DNA of 64,000 bases from Flaccisagitta enflata (GCA_965153355.1 OZ231128.1:4650001-4714000); one strand, 5' to 3'. Shown: positions 32,656-43,801, numbered from the stretch's first letter. A program made the numbers and translations. The notes: generated by a model from the letters alone, not told the origin.

Positions 32656-33430
32656 CAAAAACAAAAACAGATTGAACGAAAGAGCTGCTGCGATCAGTGT
32701 CAGTAGTATGATTGTAAAGCAATTGAGTAATGAGGTAATGAGGCATTTGTCAAATAGACTTCAGAACTACCAAACTAACAAAGAAATGAAATGTTGTAGA
32801 AGCCCGAGATGGAAAGAGACTAAAGTAAGCTCGATATTTCCGCATCACTGCTCATCTCCTCGCAAGCGAAAAAAAATGACCGGATATTGACGATCAGCAG
32901 CAGAGTGGGCAATGAGAGGTGGTAGAGTGGTACTCTCGGAAACCTATCTACTTCCACAAAATTGCAGAATGCCTGTATTTGATTTAATCTACCAAATTTC
33001 ACGACCCCCGGACAGGATCCTGATCGAGCCACCCCTTCCTTTTCAACAATGACAAAAAGCCTAACATCTGTTCCATGATTTTCGTCACAACATTAAAAGA
33101 GGGGAAACTGCACAAGATTTTGTCAAAAAATCGTGGAATTTTTACGGGAGATAACTGAATACCAGTTATCAAGTATGTAAGAAGCAGAAAGAGATTTATG
33201 CTTATGCAGTTGCAGTAAAGGGTATCAAAGTGAAAATCCCCACATAATATTTTACACATTTTTGTCCACTTTTTATCACCTTTTTTATAGCTTATATCTC
33301 AGTTGTTTTTAATAGATTTGCAGAAAATTGGTGACGGTTAAAAAGAACTCTAAAAGATCTTCAAAATGGACCAATCTGGCATTTTTGGTTTATTTGTTTG
33401 GAAGCTAATTTCTACTACTTCACTTGTTTA
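32656..33430. other. No gene seen (intron)
   Basis: AT-rich, no conserved frame on either strand. AACTGAATACCAGTTATC near 33160 is an incidental short inverted repeat. Confidence 0.4.
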
Positions 33431-33606
33431 ATGCGATTCAATATCCTTGCCGAGGGGAGCCTCGACAAGGACGTCGAAGCGCCTTTTTCCCCCACCCGCT
33501 CTCCCCCACCCCCACCCCTGCCCCTGCTCTCACAGGCTTCTCACACATTTTCAAAGCGCTAGCTTTGCCGTAAACGCGATATCCGTGTTGCGCGCGGATC
33601 TAAATT
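33431..33606 (-). repeat. Family B-related GC-rich remnant, inverted head
   Basis: GAGGGGAGCCTCGACAAGGA is followed by CCCCACCCCCACCCCTGCC, CCTGCTCTCACAGG and GTAAACGCGATATCCGTG with GCGCGGATCTAA. The C-rich core is the inverse of the GGGCAGGGG head. Diverged. Confidence 0.4.
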
Positions 33607-33769
33607 ACTGAACATTTACTGAACTCAGCTCAGAGCTCAGGAAGAAAAAAAAACTCGAAGGAACGAATTTCTGATCGGAAAAAAAAACAAACTTGCGAAT
33701 AGAATGGGGAACAAGAAAAACTGAATGAATATCTTTGGCGGAAGACTATTTAAAAAGGAAGTACGCTAC

Positions 33770-33960
33770 GTGCACAACACAATGTGACGATAACAAAGAG
33801 ACGTGCAACGCAACGTGAAACGCAATGTGCAACGCAACGTGCAACGCGACGTGCAACGCGACGTGCAATGTGACGTGCAACGCGACGTGCAATGCGACAT
33901 GAAATGCGACGTTCAACGCAACGTGCAATGCAACGTGCTACGCAACGTGAAACAAAACTA
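33770..33960 (+). repeat. 12-bp tandem array ACGTGCAACGCG
   Basis: About 15 units of ACGTGCAACGCA/G with AATG and GAAAC variants. The minus strand reads ALHVALHV in an open frame purely because 12 is a multiple of three. Confidence 0.9.
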
Positions 33961-34322
33961 GCAAAGCAAATGGACAACGCATCATGCAATGCATTGTGTA
34001 CCCTAAAGTGTGCATCATAATGTGCAACATAACACGAAACAAAACGAAGGGCACACCAAAGACGAAGCAAAATGCGGCACGAGGCATCGCGCGAAACAGG
34101 CTCAACCAGGCGAAACAGCAACCTCACCTTACTGCTGGGAAGTATTACACAGACTGGTCTTTTTTCTTTTAAGTCACTTGCTATGAAGTTTCCTAGTTGT
34201 TATAGAGAGACATGGTTGTGCTGGTCCGTCTATCTGTTGCATTGTCATATCAGTCTCTTCGGTCACCTTACAAAGTCTTTTTTCGCCATAGTTATTCCTA
34301 AACCCAAGTGTACTTGATTGTA

Positions 34323-34948
34323 TTGGCCGTGTATCCAATTTTCATGGAAAGTGGCTGGCTCTTTCAACCTCAACCCTTGGGCGCTAAAATAATTTTTTCC
34401 TTCCCTTCTAGCTTCAGCAAACGAGAAGACTAAATAAGTTTTACTCTACTTTCTTGCTTCTAGCCCTTGCTGTTAATCATTTGAATCTACAGGCCCTTCA
34501 GTACAGAACAACAAACATTGTTTTTCCCTCATACATTCTCATGACATATTTCTCATATTTCTCTAACACTGCCAGGTGAACCCAAAACGAAAACTGCCGT
34601 TTCAAGATGGGCCCTAACTCAGCCTTGCTGGTGTTTACTCGGTGTCTACTTGGGCCAACGCTCTGGCGACTACATCTACATATACCACGCTGCAGCAGAG
34701 GAATCAGACAATGCGTCCAATCCAACCCCACATTTGGCTGACAAGGAGCTTCTATGTGCCGTCGACCACCCAAATCCAGGTGAAAAAACTAGACTCGCAC
34801 AAAATTATCTGCTAATTACGTATTTTTTTATCCCGTGCTGGTTCAAGGACTTCCGCTTTGTTGGATATCCTAGCATTCCCCTTATCATGATTTTGATCTC
34901 GTGTCCGACTCATCTTCTCTCTTGAAATAAGCTCTTTGCAAAATCTCT
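34323..34948. other. Region upstream of LINE ORF; origin unclear
   Basis: Contains short open frames on both strands, for example NPTPHLADKELLCAVDHPNP on plus (about 34712-34785). It could be the 5' UTR or a decayed ORF1 of the LINE that follows, since CR1/Jockey-type elements often carry an upstream ORF. No zinc knuckle or coiled coil is visible. Confidence 0.3.
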
Positions 34949-37243
34949 ATGCAAAGACCTAATCTGACATTACCCGACATTATCAATGATGTTACCAAAG
35001 ATTTTACCAAAATATTGAAGACTGATGAAGAAAATGTTGAAAATGAATCTGAAATCAAAACATCTGACTATTTTTCTGAAACTGATTTTACTAATTTCCA
35101 AAAATCAAAAAGAATATCAAATGCATCTCACTTCACTATTCTTTCTCTAAACATAGCAAATGTTCTCTCCAAATTGAGTAGTTTAAAAACTATGATCCAC
35201 ACCATATCCAATGAATCCAATCACCCAAGTTTAATATCAGTGACTGAAACTCATCTTAATGAAAATCGTTGCCAAGGTTATTCACAATCTGAACTAAAAA
35301 ACTTACTCCCAGGTTATAAATTCTTTCATAAAGACCGTAAAAACAAAAAAGGTGGTGGAGTAGGTATATTCATAAACAATAAAATGGCGGACAATTGCTT
35401 AATTGAACCAGATACTGAATTTTTCAAGGAAGAAATTTTTGAAGGAGTTACTTTGAAAATCCCGGATTTTCCTATAAAATCAGGCAAAAAAAATCTGATC
35501 ATCCTGACTGTCTACAGACAACCAGGTCAAGAGAACCTAAAGAATTTTTTAGAACTTTTAGAAAAATGGCTTGACAAATATGACAAGAGATCGAATGAGA
35601 TAATCATTACTGGCGACATGAACCTTGACTTGCTTAAATTTGAAACCCACAACAAGACGTCAGAATACCTCGATCTTATGACCATGCACGGACTTTTACC
35701 TATTATAACAAAACCAACAAGAATCAAGCACTCAAGTGCCACGCTGATTGACCATATATTCAGTAAACAGACGGACACCTCTTCTGGCATTCTGCTATCA
35801 GAACTCTCGGGTTCACACGGTTTTACAGACCACTACCCTATTTTTTGCATCCTTGAAAAGGGACTTAAATCAAAAGATGTAAGTAATGTTGGCCCGGAAA
35901 CTAACAGAAGTGTAGGAGCTTCTCTGAAATCCCCGGATCACTTTCTTTGTAAATTTGCCAAGAGAAACCAACACGAATTACTTTTTACCGAATTTACTGA
36001 AGATGATGTAATACAAGCAAGCAAAAACATAAATAAGAAAAAAAGCTGTGACGCATATGGGCTTTCCCAAACTGTAGTTCTTAATGACATAGACATAATT
36101 GCACCTATGATTGCTCATATCGCAAACTGTTCCCTGGAAGAGGGAAAATGTCCTAATCTCAGCAAGATTGCAAGAGTGATTCCTGTCTACAAGGAAAAAG
36201 GTGAGAAGTATCTGTATTCAAATTATCGCCCCATATCTCTCATACCTGTTTTCTCAAAAATCATAGAAAAACTTGTATACAATAAGATTTTTCACTTCCT
36301 GGTCCGGTACCAAATACTCTTTAAATCACAATATGGTTTTAGAAAAGGTCATAGCACCGCCCATGCAACTCTTGACTTTGTTAAAACCATTGAAAAGGCC
36401 TTACAAGACAATGAGTATGCTATCGGGGTGTTTTGCGATCTCAGCAAAGCCTTTGATACCCTAGATCATGGAATCCTACTTAAAAAACTTGAACACTATG
36501 GGGTAAGGGGAAATTGGCTTTCATGGTTTAAATCGTACCTCTCCAATAGAAAACAATACGTGGATATTTACGGTATATCAAGCGGATATACAGATATAAC
36601 TGTTGGTGTTCCCCAGGGCAGTATCCTCGGTCCCCTCCTATTCCTCATTTACATAAACGACTTACCTGCATCACTTCAAAAGCTGACCCCAGTTTTATTC
36701 GCAGATGATACAAATCTCATCATTAAGGGAAAAAATTTAAAAGAATTGCAAGACGCTGTTAATTCTGATCTCAAACTGCTTAATGATTTTTTTAGGGCAA
36801 ACAAACTAAAGTTGAATGCAGGCAAAACTAAAGTTGTATGCTTTAAAAAGAAAAACCAATCATACAACTCAGAGCATCTGCAAATAGAGCTAGAAGGTAC
36901 TCCTCTTATCCTTGAAAAAAATGCTACCTTCCTTGGAATAGTCCTTGATGAGCACCTTACCTGGGAAGACCATTGTAATAAAGTAGCAAATAAAATAGCA
37001 CAAAACTCTGGTGTCCTCAATAGAATTAAAAAGACTGTCCCAATCTCCTCTATGAAAACTCTTTTCAATTCCCTTATTTTCCCTCATTATTCCTATTGTC
37101 TTGAAGTATGGGGTTCATGCCATCAAAAATTCCAGAACAGAATAAAAAATATTCAAAAAAAGTCTATTCGTGCAGTTAAAAAAGCTCACTGGCTAGCACA
37201 CACAGAGCCTCGTATGAAAAGCCTCAATATTCAAGTGCAGTGA
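34949..37243 (+). CDS. Non-LTR retrotransposon ORF2: AP endonuclease plus reverse transcriptase
   Basis: 764 codons. AP-endonuclease part (about residues 60-300): SLNIANVLSKL, VTETHL with the catalytic Glu near 99, KKGGGVGIFINN, GDMNLD near 223, and GSHGFTDHYPIF with the final Asp-His pair. Reverse transcriptase (about 355-620): YRPISLIPVFSKIIEKL, YGFRKGHSTAHATLD, CDLSKAFDTLDH (first catalytic Asp, near 498), GVPQGSILGPLLF (near 553) and FADDTN (catalytic Asp pair near 585). The sequence type is that of the Jockey/CR1 group (CR1, L2, Daphne-like); I cannot place the clade. All key residues seem present and the frame is unbroken, so the copy is fairly young. The C-terminus is cut by a stop created at the 125-bp repeat. 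It lies in the UBAP2L intron on the opposite strand. Confidence 0.9.
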   Translation: MQRPNLTLPDIINDVTKDFTKILKTDEENVENESEIKTSDYFSETDFTNFQKSKRISNASHFTILSLNIANVLSKLSSLKTMIHTISNESNHPSLISVTETHLNENRCQGYSQSELKNLLPGYKFFHKDRKNKKGGGVGIFINNKMADNCLIEPDTEFFKEEIFEGVTLKIPDFPIKSGKKNLIILTVYRQPGQENLKNFLELLEKWLDKYDKRSNEIIITGDMNLDLLKFETHNKTSEYLDLMTMHGLLPIITKPTRIKHSSATLIDHIFSKQTDTSSGILLSELSGSHGFTDHYPIFCILEKGLKSKDVSNVGPETNRSVGASLKSPDHFLCKFAKRNQHELLFTEFTEDDVIQASKNINKKKSCDAYGLSQTVVLNDIDIIAPMIAHIANCSLEEGKCPNLSKIARVIPVYKEKGEKYLYSNYRPISLIPVFSKIIEKLVYNKIFHFLVRYQILFKSQYGFRKGHSTAHATLDFVKTIEKALQDNEYAIGVFCDLSKAFDTLDHGILLKKLEHYGVRGNWLSWFKSYLSNRKQYVDIYGISSGYTDITVGVPQGSILGPLLFLIYINDLPASLQKLTPVLFADDTNLIIKGKNLKELQDAVNSDLKLLNDFFRANKLKLNAGKTKVVCFKKKNQSYNSEHLQIELEGTPLILEKNATFLGIVLDEHLTWEDHCNKVANKIAQNSGVLNRIKKTVPISSMKTLFNSLIFPHYSYCLEVWGSCHQKFQNRIKNIQKKSIRAVKKAHWLAHTEPRMKSLNIQVQ

Positions 37244-37520
37244 AGTGTCTGTACAACAACTAAAAAAATGATGTCCGCATCAGTCATCTCAATGCATATC
37301 TTCCCTGGCCACTCCAATGCACTTGGCTATGGCAGGCTGAAAGGTCTGTTTGGTGTCAAGTGCAGTGAAGTGTCTGTACAACAAATAAAAAAATGATGTC
37401 CGCATCAGTCATCTCAATGCATATCTTCCCTGGCCACTCCAATGCACTTGGCTATGGCAGGCTGAAAGGTCTGTTTGATGTCAAGTGCAGTGAAGTGTCT
37501 GTACAACAAATCAAAAACGA
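37231..37520 (+). repeat. 125-bp tandem triplication at the LINE 3' end
   Basis: TCAAGTGCAGTGAAGTGTCT starts at 37231, 37356 and 37481 (period 125 both times). The copies differ by a few bases. Because 125 is not a multiple of three, the LINE frame ends just inside the first copy. The third copy runs on into CAAATCAAAAACGACATCCT, which looks like the original continuation. Confidence 0.9.
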
Positions 37521-37671
37521 CATCCTCGCTTGTTATCCAGACTTATTTTGTAATTTTTTGTTCAACACTACACTCACCATACATATTTCTTTTAGCACAA
37601 TAATCTGGGTTTTTAATGTAGCAGACCATTTAGCTAATTTCAAATCACAGAATTATACCACTGATTTTTAA
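37393..37671 (+). pseudogene. Out-of-frame C-terminal end of the LINE
   Basis: The open stretch includes CSEVSVQQIKNDILACYPDL and CNFLFNTTLTIHISF, then NVADHLANFKSQNYTTDF and a stop. It probably represents the original end of the LINE ORF2, separated from the main frame by the 125-bp repeats. Its start within repeat copy 2 is not a real start. Confidence 0.45.
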
Positions 37672-37680
37672 CTCATCTGA

Positions 37681-38580
37681 TTAACCTTTTGAGTCACATT
37701 TGAAATTGGGCGTTTAGACGTAAAATTTACTACCAACAATTTAATTCATCCTATGTTTTATTCACTCTGTAACATGCTTCAAAATTGGACATGGGGGACA
37801 TGTGGGCATGGGCGTGGGGGCATGCCTCTGGTTGGCCTGGTGGGGTGGGGTTTTATGCTGGGGTGTTCCGACACTGTCGGTTCACTGCAGTTGGAATCTC
37901 ACCACTCTTGGCTGGCTAGGGGTGTGCCTTCCAGTCCTTTTTGTGCCCATGTGTTTTACCCCTGTTCTTTTGAAGCATTTAACATATCCCTTTCTTGTGA
38001 CCAAAAATTAATGGTTTCCCCATTTTTCTCTCTCCCTTTCCCTCACTGACATATGATGACCCCACTTCTGCTGCAACTCTTCCGGAGACCATCATGGATC
38101 AATGCTCAAGAAAGTCGTGAAGAAATCTGAATTAAATGGAAAAAAAAAACCCTATAAACTCATCCTTGTCAAGCATTTTGACATATAGGTGCAACTGTAA
38201 CAAGCCTATCGGCAAACTTATTCCCTGTTTCTGAAGTTTTTATTATTGCGCTGGTGCACGGGCTTTTGTTTGTTCCTTTCCTCAAATTAAGTGTCATTGA
38301 TGTAATTACTCATTCGCCATTGGATAAAATACATGTTTACTACTAAGCTATAAGACAAAACTGACCGTTTAAAAAAAAGGGAAAATTCTATGACCTGTAC
38401 CCCATGAAGGTCAAACGCAGTTTTACGCAAAATTTGGCCTTAGGAATATTTAAAAACTGATCAATTCCCTCTTTCACACCAACAGGCTGTGTAAAGCTGC
38501 AAAAAATCTATCAGCAATGTTAATATCAACCCCAAATTAATAAAATCACATGTGTGTGACGATAAATATGGAACAGATGT
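37681..38580. other. No gene seen
   Basis: Intron sequence of the minus-strand UBAP2L gene. A G-rich stretch at 37790-37870 (GGGGGACATGTGGGCATGGG) gives open frames without recognisable protein features. Confidence 0.4.
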
Positions 38581-38589
38581 TAACAAGAA

Positions 38590-38745
38590 ACGCGGGGTTA
38601 CAATATCGTCGCGGACGAGTGGGCAGGGGCACACAAAACCCAAGCCACATCCCCTTCAGGCCCTTCCACAGCCCGTTTCACAACTCCAAAACACACACAC
38701 ACACTCACACAGAGTATGTGTGTGTGTGTGTGTGTGTGTGTATCT
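38590..38745 (+). repeat. Family B head with (CA)n/(GT)n
   Basis: CGCGGGGTTACAATATCGTC and GCGGACGAGTGGGCAGGGGC start the copy; the expected middle is then replaced by ACACACACACACTCACACAG and a GTGTGTGTGT run. CA and GT runs lie head to head and could fold. Confidence 0.7.
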
Positions 38746-38939
38746 GTAAAAATGTCTGAGGGTGCAAGTATGTGGTCTGGTCCGATACCGTTATTCTCTT
38801 TACGATTGTGATTTTGTAATGGGAAGCAGGCAGCAGGCCCGCAGCGAACAAATTCCTGTAAGGTACAGAGAACTCTTATTTATCCCATCCGTCTATTTGC
38901 TTGTGGTTGAGTTCTGAAGAGAGCTTATTTAGAATCTAG

Positions 38940-39425
38940 TAGGCCTGAAGTCAACTTATAGCCGAGCCGGAGTACGGCCTGAAAGGCTATGAGACTGGTG
39001 CCAATATCTGGAGGGGCCAATTTGAGGTCTGACAGGCCTGATTTGAGCTAATGAGCCTAAATTTAGTCTGACAGGCCTGATTTGAGTCTGACAAGAGCCT
39101 GATTTAGGAGTCTGAGCCTGATTTAAGGGGAGTCTAGCTGGAAGGCCTGGTTGAGTCTGACAGGCCTGATTTGAGGTCTGAGAGGCTTGGTTTGAGACCT
39201 GAGAGGCCCGGTTTGAATAGAGAGTCCTGATTTGAGGCCTGAGAGGCCTGATCAGGGGGGGTTGAATGAACAAACGAGCAAACGAACGTATGTCCCCTGA
39301 GTTCTACAGGACTTCCTCCCCTTCGGAGCCGCTGACCAAAAACGCCATTTCACACCTTCCAACTTGAGCTCAACCAAAGGACCGACGGACCAAAGGACGG
39401 ACAAAGCCTCCCATTGATCCTATGG
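38940..39425 (+). repeat. Family Z variant, copy 6, with hybrid end
   Basis: A degenerate minisatellite (GTCTGACAGGCCTGATTTGA units), then TGAGTTCTACAGGACTTCCT and CCCCTTCGGAGCCGCTGACC. It is followed at 39340-39425 by family-B-like CACACCTTCCAACTTGAGCT and GGACGGACAAAGCC. The two families meet without a gap. Confidence 0.6.
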
Positions 39426-39947
39426 TAATTTCATATCATATCATATTAAACCTAAGCATTTCTTAGAAGTAGATAGGTTTCTGTAGTCTTCCCGCTCTCA
39501 TTGCTTCCCTGACGGTCATTGCCTGAGCATTGCTAAGTGAGTTCTGAACAATTGCTCGGGCACTGATCGAAGATATCTTCCTGCCCGGTCCTCCCGCGTT
39601 GCCACTTCCTCCTCAGCAAACGCAAAACGCACAAGTGTTAAAGCGCTACTAGCAATTGCCCACCGAAGGCTGACATGAAAACACAAGATGCAACAGCGGA
39701 AACGAAGACGACGTGGAGGCGCTTATAGAAACTTAAATATCTTGGTAGTGTAGAAAAGTGAATCAAAAGTCACGTCTCCTCATCACCCTCTCGAAAGCGC
39801 GAGAAAATAACTCAGCCACGGAGCAGGAAAGGGTGCAATCCCTCAAAATAAGTCACTGGCGAAATGATACGTGAAGAGACACCCAAGTAATAATATGACA
39901 CTGATACCAATAGTTCATGACACGCACTTGGTTGCTGCAAAACTTAC

Positions 39948-40019
39948 CACGGGGAATCGCTGAGACATCATCACGTCTTCATAACCGTACGCAGGCGCCA
40001 TGGGCTGCTGCGGCAATCC
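39948..40019 (-). CDS. UBAP2L: UBAP2L/lingerer homologue, exon B
   Basis: Minus strand: acceptor TCACTTCAG|GGA and donor CCCGTG|GTAAGT, phase 0 at both ends, 24 codons: GLPQQPMAPAYGYEDVMMSQ then RFPV. Human UBAP2L has a comparable QQPxYGYEDLQ..QSRxP run immediately before the segment matching exon C (from memory). The join to exon C is in phase. Short but well bounded. Confidence 0.75.
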
Positions 40020-40342
40020 CTGAAGTGAGGAAGATTCCATCAATCAAACGTGTCAACGCAACGAAATACAGACTAGTCTCGCTTTCCGTTCGCTTCACTT
40101 TCTCACCCATACAAGTGCCTTAACCAAGAATATGCTGATTTTTCGCGTAAGCTTTTGTCCATTATACGGGGTACAATGTAAGTCATGTGGGGTAAAAATC
40201 AAAACAAAGACGACAGCGTCCTCCCCTATGCCCCTCCCTTTCCTCATCCTCCTCGTCCCCATTTTCTTCCTCATTGACAAAAGACGCGCGCGTGAGGCAT
40301 CCTGACGCGACGCGCGGCGCTGAACGCGGGAACAAAACTTAC

Positions 40343-40695
40343 ATAAGCGAATTGCGGCATTCCGTGGCCCATGAGATACTGATGATTCATAATAGGCATT
40401 TGTAGGTTCGGAGGAGCCTTTGAAGCGGTGCCCGCGCTCATGGTCGTGCCGAAACTCGTTCCGAGCGTGGAGGACGCCGCCCCCGAGGAGGACGACATCG
40501 GTAGTTGACTCGCACTACTTCCCCCGCTACTGCTTCCTCCCACCGAAGTCGTAAGGGAGGCCGTCGGAGAGGGGGTAGCGGAGGATGAAGCCGCCGCCGC
40601 CGCGGCAGCTACTTCTCCAATCAGCTGCTGCTGCTGCTGCAGAGACGAAGACGACGATACTGCAGTGGCAGCGGCAGCGCTTGCAGTCACGGAAC
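40343..40695 (-). CDS. UBAP2L: UBAP2L/lingerer homologue, exon A (5'-most found)
   Basis: Minus strand: acceptor CCCATAGGCTTAG|GT (phase 1), donor GCTTAT|GTAAGT (phase 0), about 117 codons. SVTASAAAATAVSSSSS, a short polyQ, poly-Ala, Ser-rich stretches, then KAPPNLQMPIMNHQYLMGHG and MPQFAY. Mostly disordered, as in the middle of UBAP2L/lingerer. The N-terminal UBA and RGG exons would lie upstream (above 40.7 kb on this strand) and were not found. Exons A to E span 12.2 kb of mostly repeat-filled introns. Confidence 0.7.
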
Positions 40696-40885
40696 CTAAG
40701 CCTATGGGCAAAAAGCGTGAAGAAAAGGAAACAAACAAGGGAAGCGTTAAAGGAGGCAGCGTTTCATGGAATCCCCTCCGCTGCTGCAGCAGCAGCAATG
40801 GAGGAGCAAGACTCGTGCAGAAAGGAAAGGGAGGAAGAGGAGTTGAAAAGAGAAAACCCAAACAAAGAACTTGAGATCCGTCGGA

Positions 40886-40892
<7 letters not shown>

Positions 40893-40950
<58 letters not shown>
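40893..40950 (+). repeat. (GA)n microsatellite
   Basis: GA run with one GAAAGA break, upstream of UBAP2L exon A on the minus strand. It reads (CT)n toward the exon but lies about 200 bp away. Confidence 0.9.
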
Positions 40951-41253
40951 TGTGAAGTAGTGTTGTATCACTGACACTAGATGGTTTTTGTACTAATAGC
41001 AACCATTTGTTTGGATCAATTAAAGAGGTTGATGTCACTAAATCAGGTTATGGTCATCCATGGGACTTAGAAATAAATAATTTAAATCAGGCTTGGATGT
41101 TAAATCAGGTGTTGTTAAATCGAGTAGGATTAACATTACAAAAGCCTGTAAAAATTTGGGGCTAAAGAAACTTGGCTGTTTAATCCAAAATGTCGTTAAA
41201 TCAGGTGACGAAAATACGGTAGTCCACTGTACTTGACTGTTCTCCCACAAAAG

Positions 41254-41517
41254 GGCGATTATATTTACGCGGAAGAAGATGGCGTGGAATGGGTCGTCGC
41301 CGCCGCCGCTGAGGAAGGCGGCGTCGCCGGCTACGCGAGACGAATGGACGAGGAAGGCAATCTTGTGATGAAAGACGGAGAAGGAGTGGAATGGATCCTG
41401 GACGAAGTTGGCAGAGGATGGAGGGAAAATGAAAAGGGACAAATCCTGCTGCTGGACAGAGAAGGAAGAGTTTGGAAGTTTGACGAGGAGACTGCCGGCA
41501 AAGGAGGAGTGTTTGAG
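41254..41517 (+). CDS. Exon with repeated GVEW / acidic-Gly motif, gene unknown
   Basis: Acceptor TTCTCCCACAAAAG|GGC and donor TTTGAG|GTGAGG, phase 0 at both ends, 88 open codons: GDYIYAEEDGVEWVVAAAAE, then RRMDEEGNLVMKDGEGVEWI and LDREGRVWKFDEE. Repeated D/E-G-x-x-W units suggest a small repeat fold. It could be an upstream exon of the membrane-protein gene at 43802, but that exon needs phase 2, so at least one more exon would have to intervene. Family not recognised. Confidence 0.5.
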
Positions 41518-41749
41518 GTGAGGATTTTTTTTTTTTTTTTTTGCACCTGAAGTCGTGTAGGTTGTCGTTCATATCGATGGTTCATGTCGATGGCTGGTGT
41601 TAGTTTTTCTTTGTTTTTGTGTTTGTTTTTGTTGTATTTTGTGTTTTTTGTACTTTGTGGTTTTTTGTTTTTCTGATTTTTTGTGTTTGTTTTTGTGTGT
41701 TTGTTATTGTGTCATGTGAAAGAGGCGAATTAGCTCTTTCTTAACTATT

Positions 41750-42240
41750 AATTTCTCATTCGGCCCCCTAAAACCTGCCCTCTCAGGCCTTGAATCCGCC
41801 CTCTCTGGCCTAAAATCTGCCCTCCCAGGCCCTCTAAGGCCTTAAATCGGGGCCCGAGAGGGTAGATTTCAGCCCTCAGAGGGCAGATTTTAGGCCAGAG
41901 AGGGCCTGGGGGGACGGACGGATGGACGGACGAATGAACAGAAGTCTCCTGTGTTCTAAAGGACTTCGTCTCCTTCGGGGCCGCTGCCCTGCTTCCCCTC
42001 AATTCAATTCACAATCATGCAAAGCAGGGCAACGGGTATTGCTGACCACATATTGCCCTTGAGTGACCTGTTCTATTTCTCTCCTTTTTGGGCAGCGGCA
42101 CGGAAGGGGTCGATGACCTATGCATTCACACATATGGGGAATTATCTCCTCCTTTGCACCCGCCCTTCCCACGAGGCCTAAATCCCAGTCTTGAGACCCA
42201 AATCTCAACCTCGAGGTCCTTATTCCAGCCTCAAGGCCCA
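41750..42240 (+). repeat. Two adjacent family Z variants, copies 7 and 8
   Basis: Copy 7: minisatellite of CCTCTCAGGCCTTGAATCCG type, a GGACGGATGGAC run, GTGTTCTAAAGGACTTCGTC and GGGGCCGCTGCCCTGCTTC (to about 42050). Copy 8: TTTTTGGGCAGCGGCACGGA, GATGACCTATGCATTCAC and CCTAAATCCCAGTCTTGAGA units. Copy 8 lacks its other end and runs into the pyrimidine tract. Confidence 0.75.
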
Positions 42241-43060
42241 AATCCCATCTCCCTTTCCTTTTCTCTTTTCTTTTTTTTTCTTTCTTTCTCTCCATTTCTT
42301 TTCTTTTCTTTAATTTCTTTTCCTTTTTTCGTTACTTCAACTTCTTTCGTTTCGTTTCGTTTCGTTTCGTTTCGTTTCGTTTCGTTTCGTTTCTTTACTT
42401 TTCTCTTTAATTGCTTTTCCTTTTTTCATTTCTTCAATTTCATTTTTCTTTTCTTTTCTTTTATTTCTTTTCTCTATTCTTTTCTTCCTTTCTTCCCTCT
42501 GTTTCTGTCTTTTGTTTGTTTTTTTTTCTCGATTTATCAGTCTTTCTTTCTCTCTTTCCTTCTGCTTTTTTTCTCTTTTTTGTCTCTTTCTTTTTGTTTC
42601 ATTCCTTTCTTTTTGTTTCTTTCTTTCTTTTTGTTTCTTTCTTTCTTTTTGTTTCTTTCTTTCTGTTTCTTTCTATCTTTCATTCTTTCTATCTTTCGTT
42701 CTTTCTATCTTTCGTTCTTTCTATCTTTCGTTCTCTCTATCTTTCGTTCTTTCTTTATACCTTTCGTTCTTTCTATCTTTTGTTCTTTCTATCTTTCGTT
42801 CTTTCTATGTTTCGTTCTTTCTATCTTTCATTCTTTCTATCTTTTGTTCTTTCTATCTTTTGTTCTTTTTTATCTTTCATTCTTTCCTTCTTTCTTTCTA
42901 TCTTTCGTTCTTTCGTTCTTTCTTTCGATCTTTCGTTCTTTCTTTCGTTCAATCTTTCTTTCATTCGTTCTTTCTTTCGATCTCTCTTTCTTTCTTTCTT
43001 TCACTCACTCACTCACTCACTCATTCTTTTTTCTTCCTTTCTTTCATTTTTGTATTTTTC
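42241..43060 (+). repeat. Pyrimidine tract of about 800 bp (CTTT / TTTCG / TTCTTTCTATCTTTCG)
   Basis: Strand-biased C/T sequence with sub-blocks: TTTCG pentamers (42355-42395), TTTGTTTCTTTC (42590-42670), TTCTTTCTATCTTTCG (42665-42870) and CACT (43005-43020). Three overlapping open frames are translated low-complexity sequence, not genes. Confidence 0.9.
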
Positions 43061-43064
43061 AGAA

Positions 43065-43235
43065 AACAAGGCCGGATACACGGCTCGTCAATACCAGTCG
43101 CGGACAGTCGGGCAGGGGCGGAAATGCGCGTTTTCGCACTTTCTCAACTCGGTCACCTCTACGGACCAACCAACAAACTGACCGACTGATGGATGGACAA
43201 AGCCTCTTATAGAGTTGCTAATCTGCGACTAAAAA
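43065..43235 (+). repeat. Family B element with AACAAGGCC head
   Basis: AACAAGGCCGGATACACGGC, CAGTCGCGGACAGTCGGGCA, GGGGCGGAAATGCG, CAACCAACAAACTGACCGAC and GACAAAGCCTCTTATAGAG. Terminal hairpin AGTTGC-TAATCT-GCGACT (43213-43230, one G-T pair), then AAAAAG. Confidence 0.8.
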
Positions 43236-43801
43236 GTTTGTTGCATTTCACCAGGAAAAAAAACCTTCATTAGTGACAGTTGGTTTTTTGTCTCTCCTTC
43301 TCTTTCTCTCTCTCTTGTCAAACCATATGGAAAGTGAAATGGTCAGATTTGCAAATTGGTTAGAATAAAGAATATGGCATCTCGGTGGAAGAACCATATT
43401 TTTTGGTTTACTTTCCTTCTTCTCTTTTTTTTCTCTTTAATGAATTTAAGCGACTTAAGTTCACATACAAAAGTTTTTTATGTATTCATCACGAATTATG
43501 TGGGTTTTTGGGTCAGTAGTTGTTTGAATACTGTTCAAAAGTACTAAGAATACCATAATATACTTACATAAAGACACTGTCATTTTGTATGTCAGTGTGT
43601 CTGTCTCTAAGCATGTCCTCTATAAAAAAGTCTCTTATAAAATAAAAAAAAGTGTACATCCTTTTTGGGGCCACTGCCTTACTTCCTCTCCATCGAATTC
43701 ACAGTAATGTAATGCGGAGCGACAGGTTTCAATGATCACATATTGCCCTTGAGCAACTGGTCTAATGATAAAATCTAACAATCGATTTTGTTGTTTTTTA
43801 G

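Noticed and set aside
34650-34925. 91-codon plus-strand frame upstream of the LINE
   Set aside because: No recognisable domain and no clear start. Kept only as a possible decayed ORF1 or 5' region.
42088-43212. 374-codon plus-strand frame and two overlapping ones
   Set aside because: Pyrimidine tract translated as Phe-Leu-Ser. Overlapping open frames of equal quality show there is no coding constraint.
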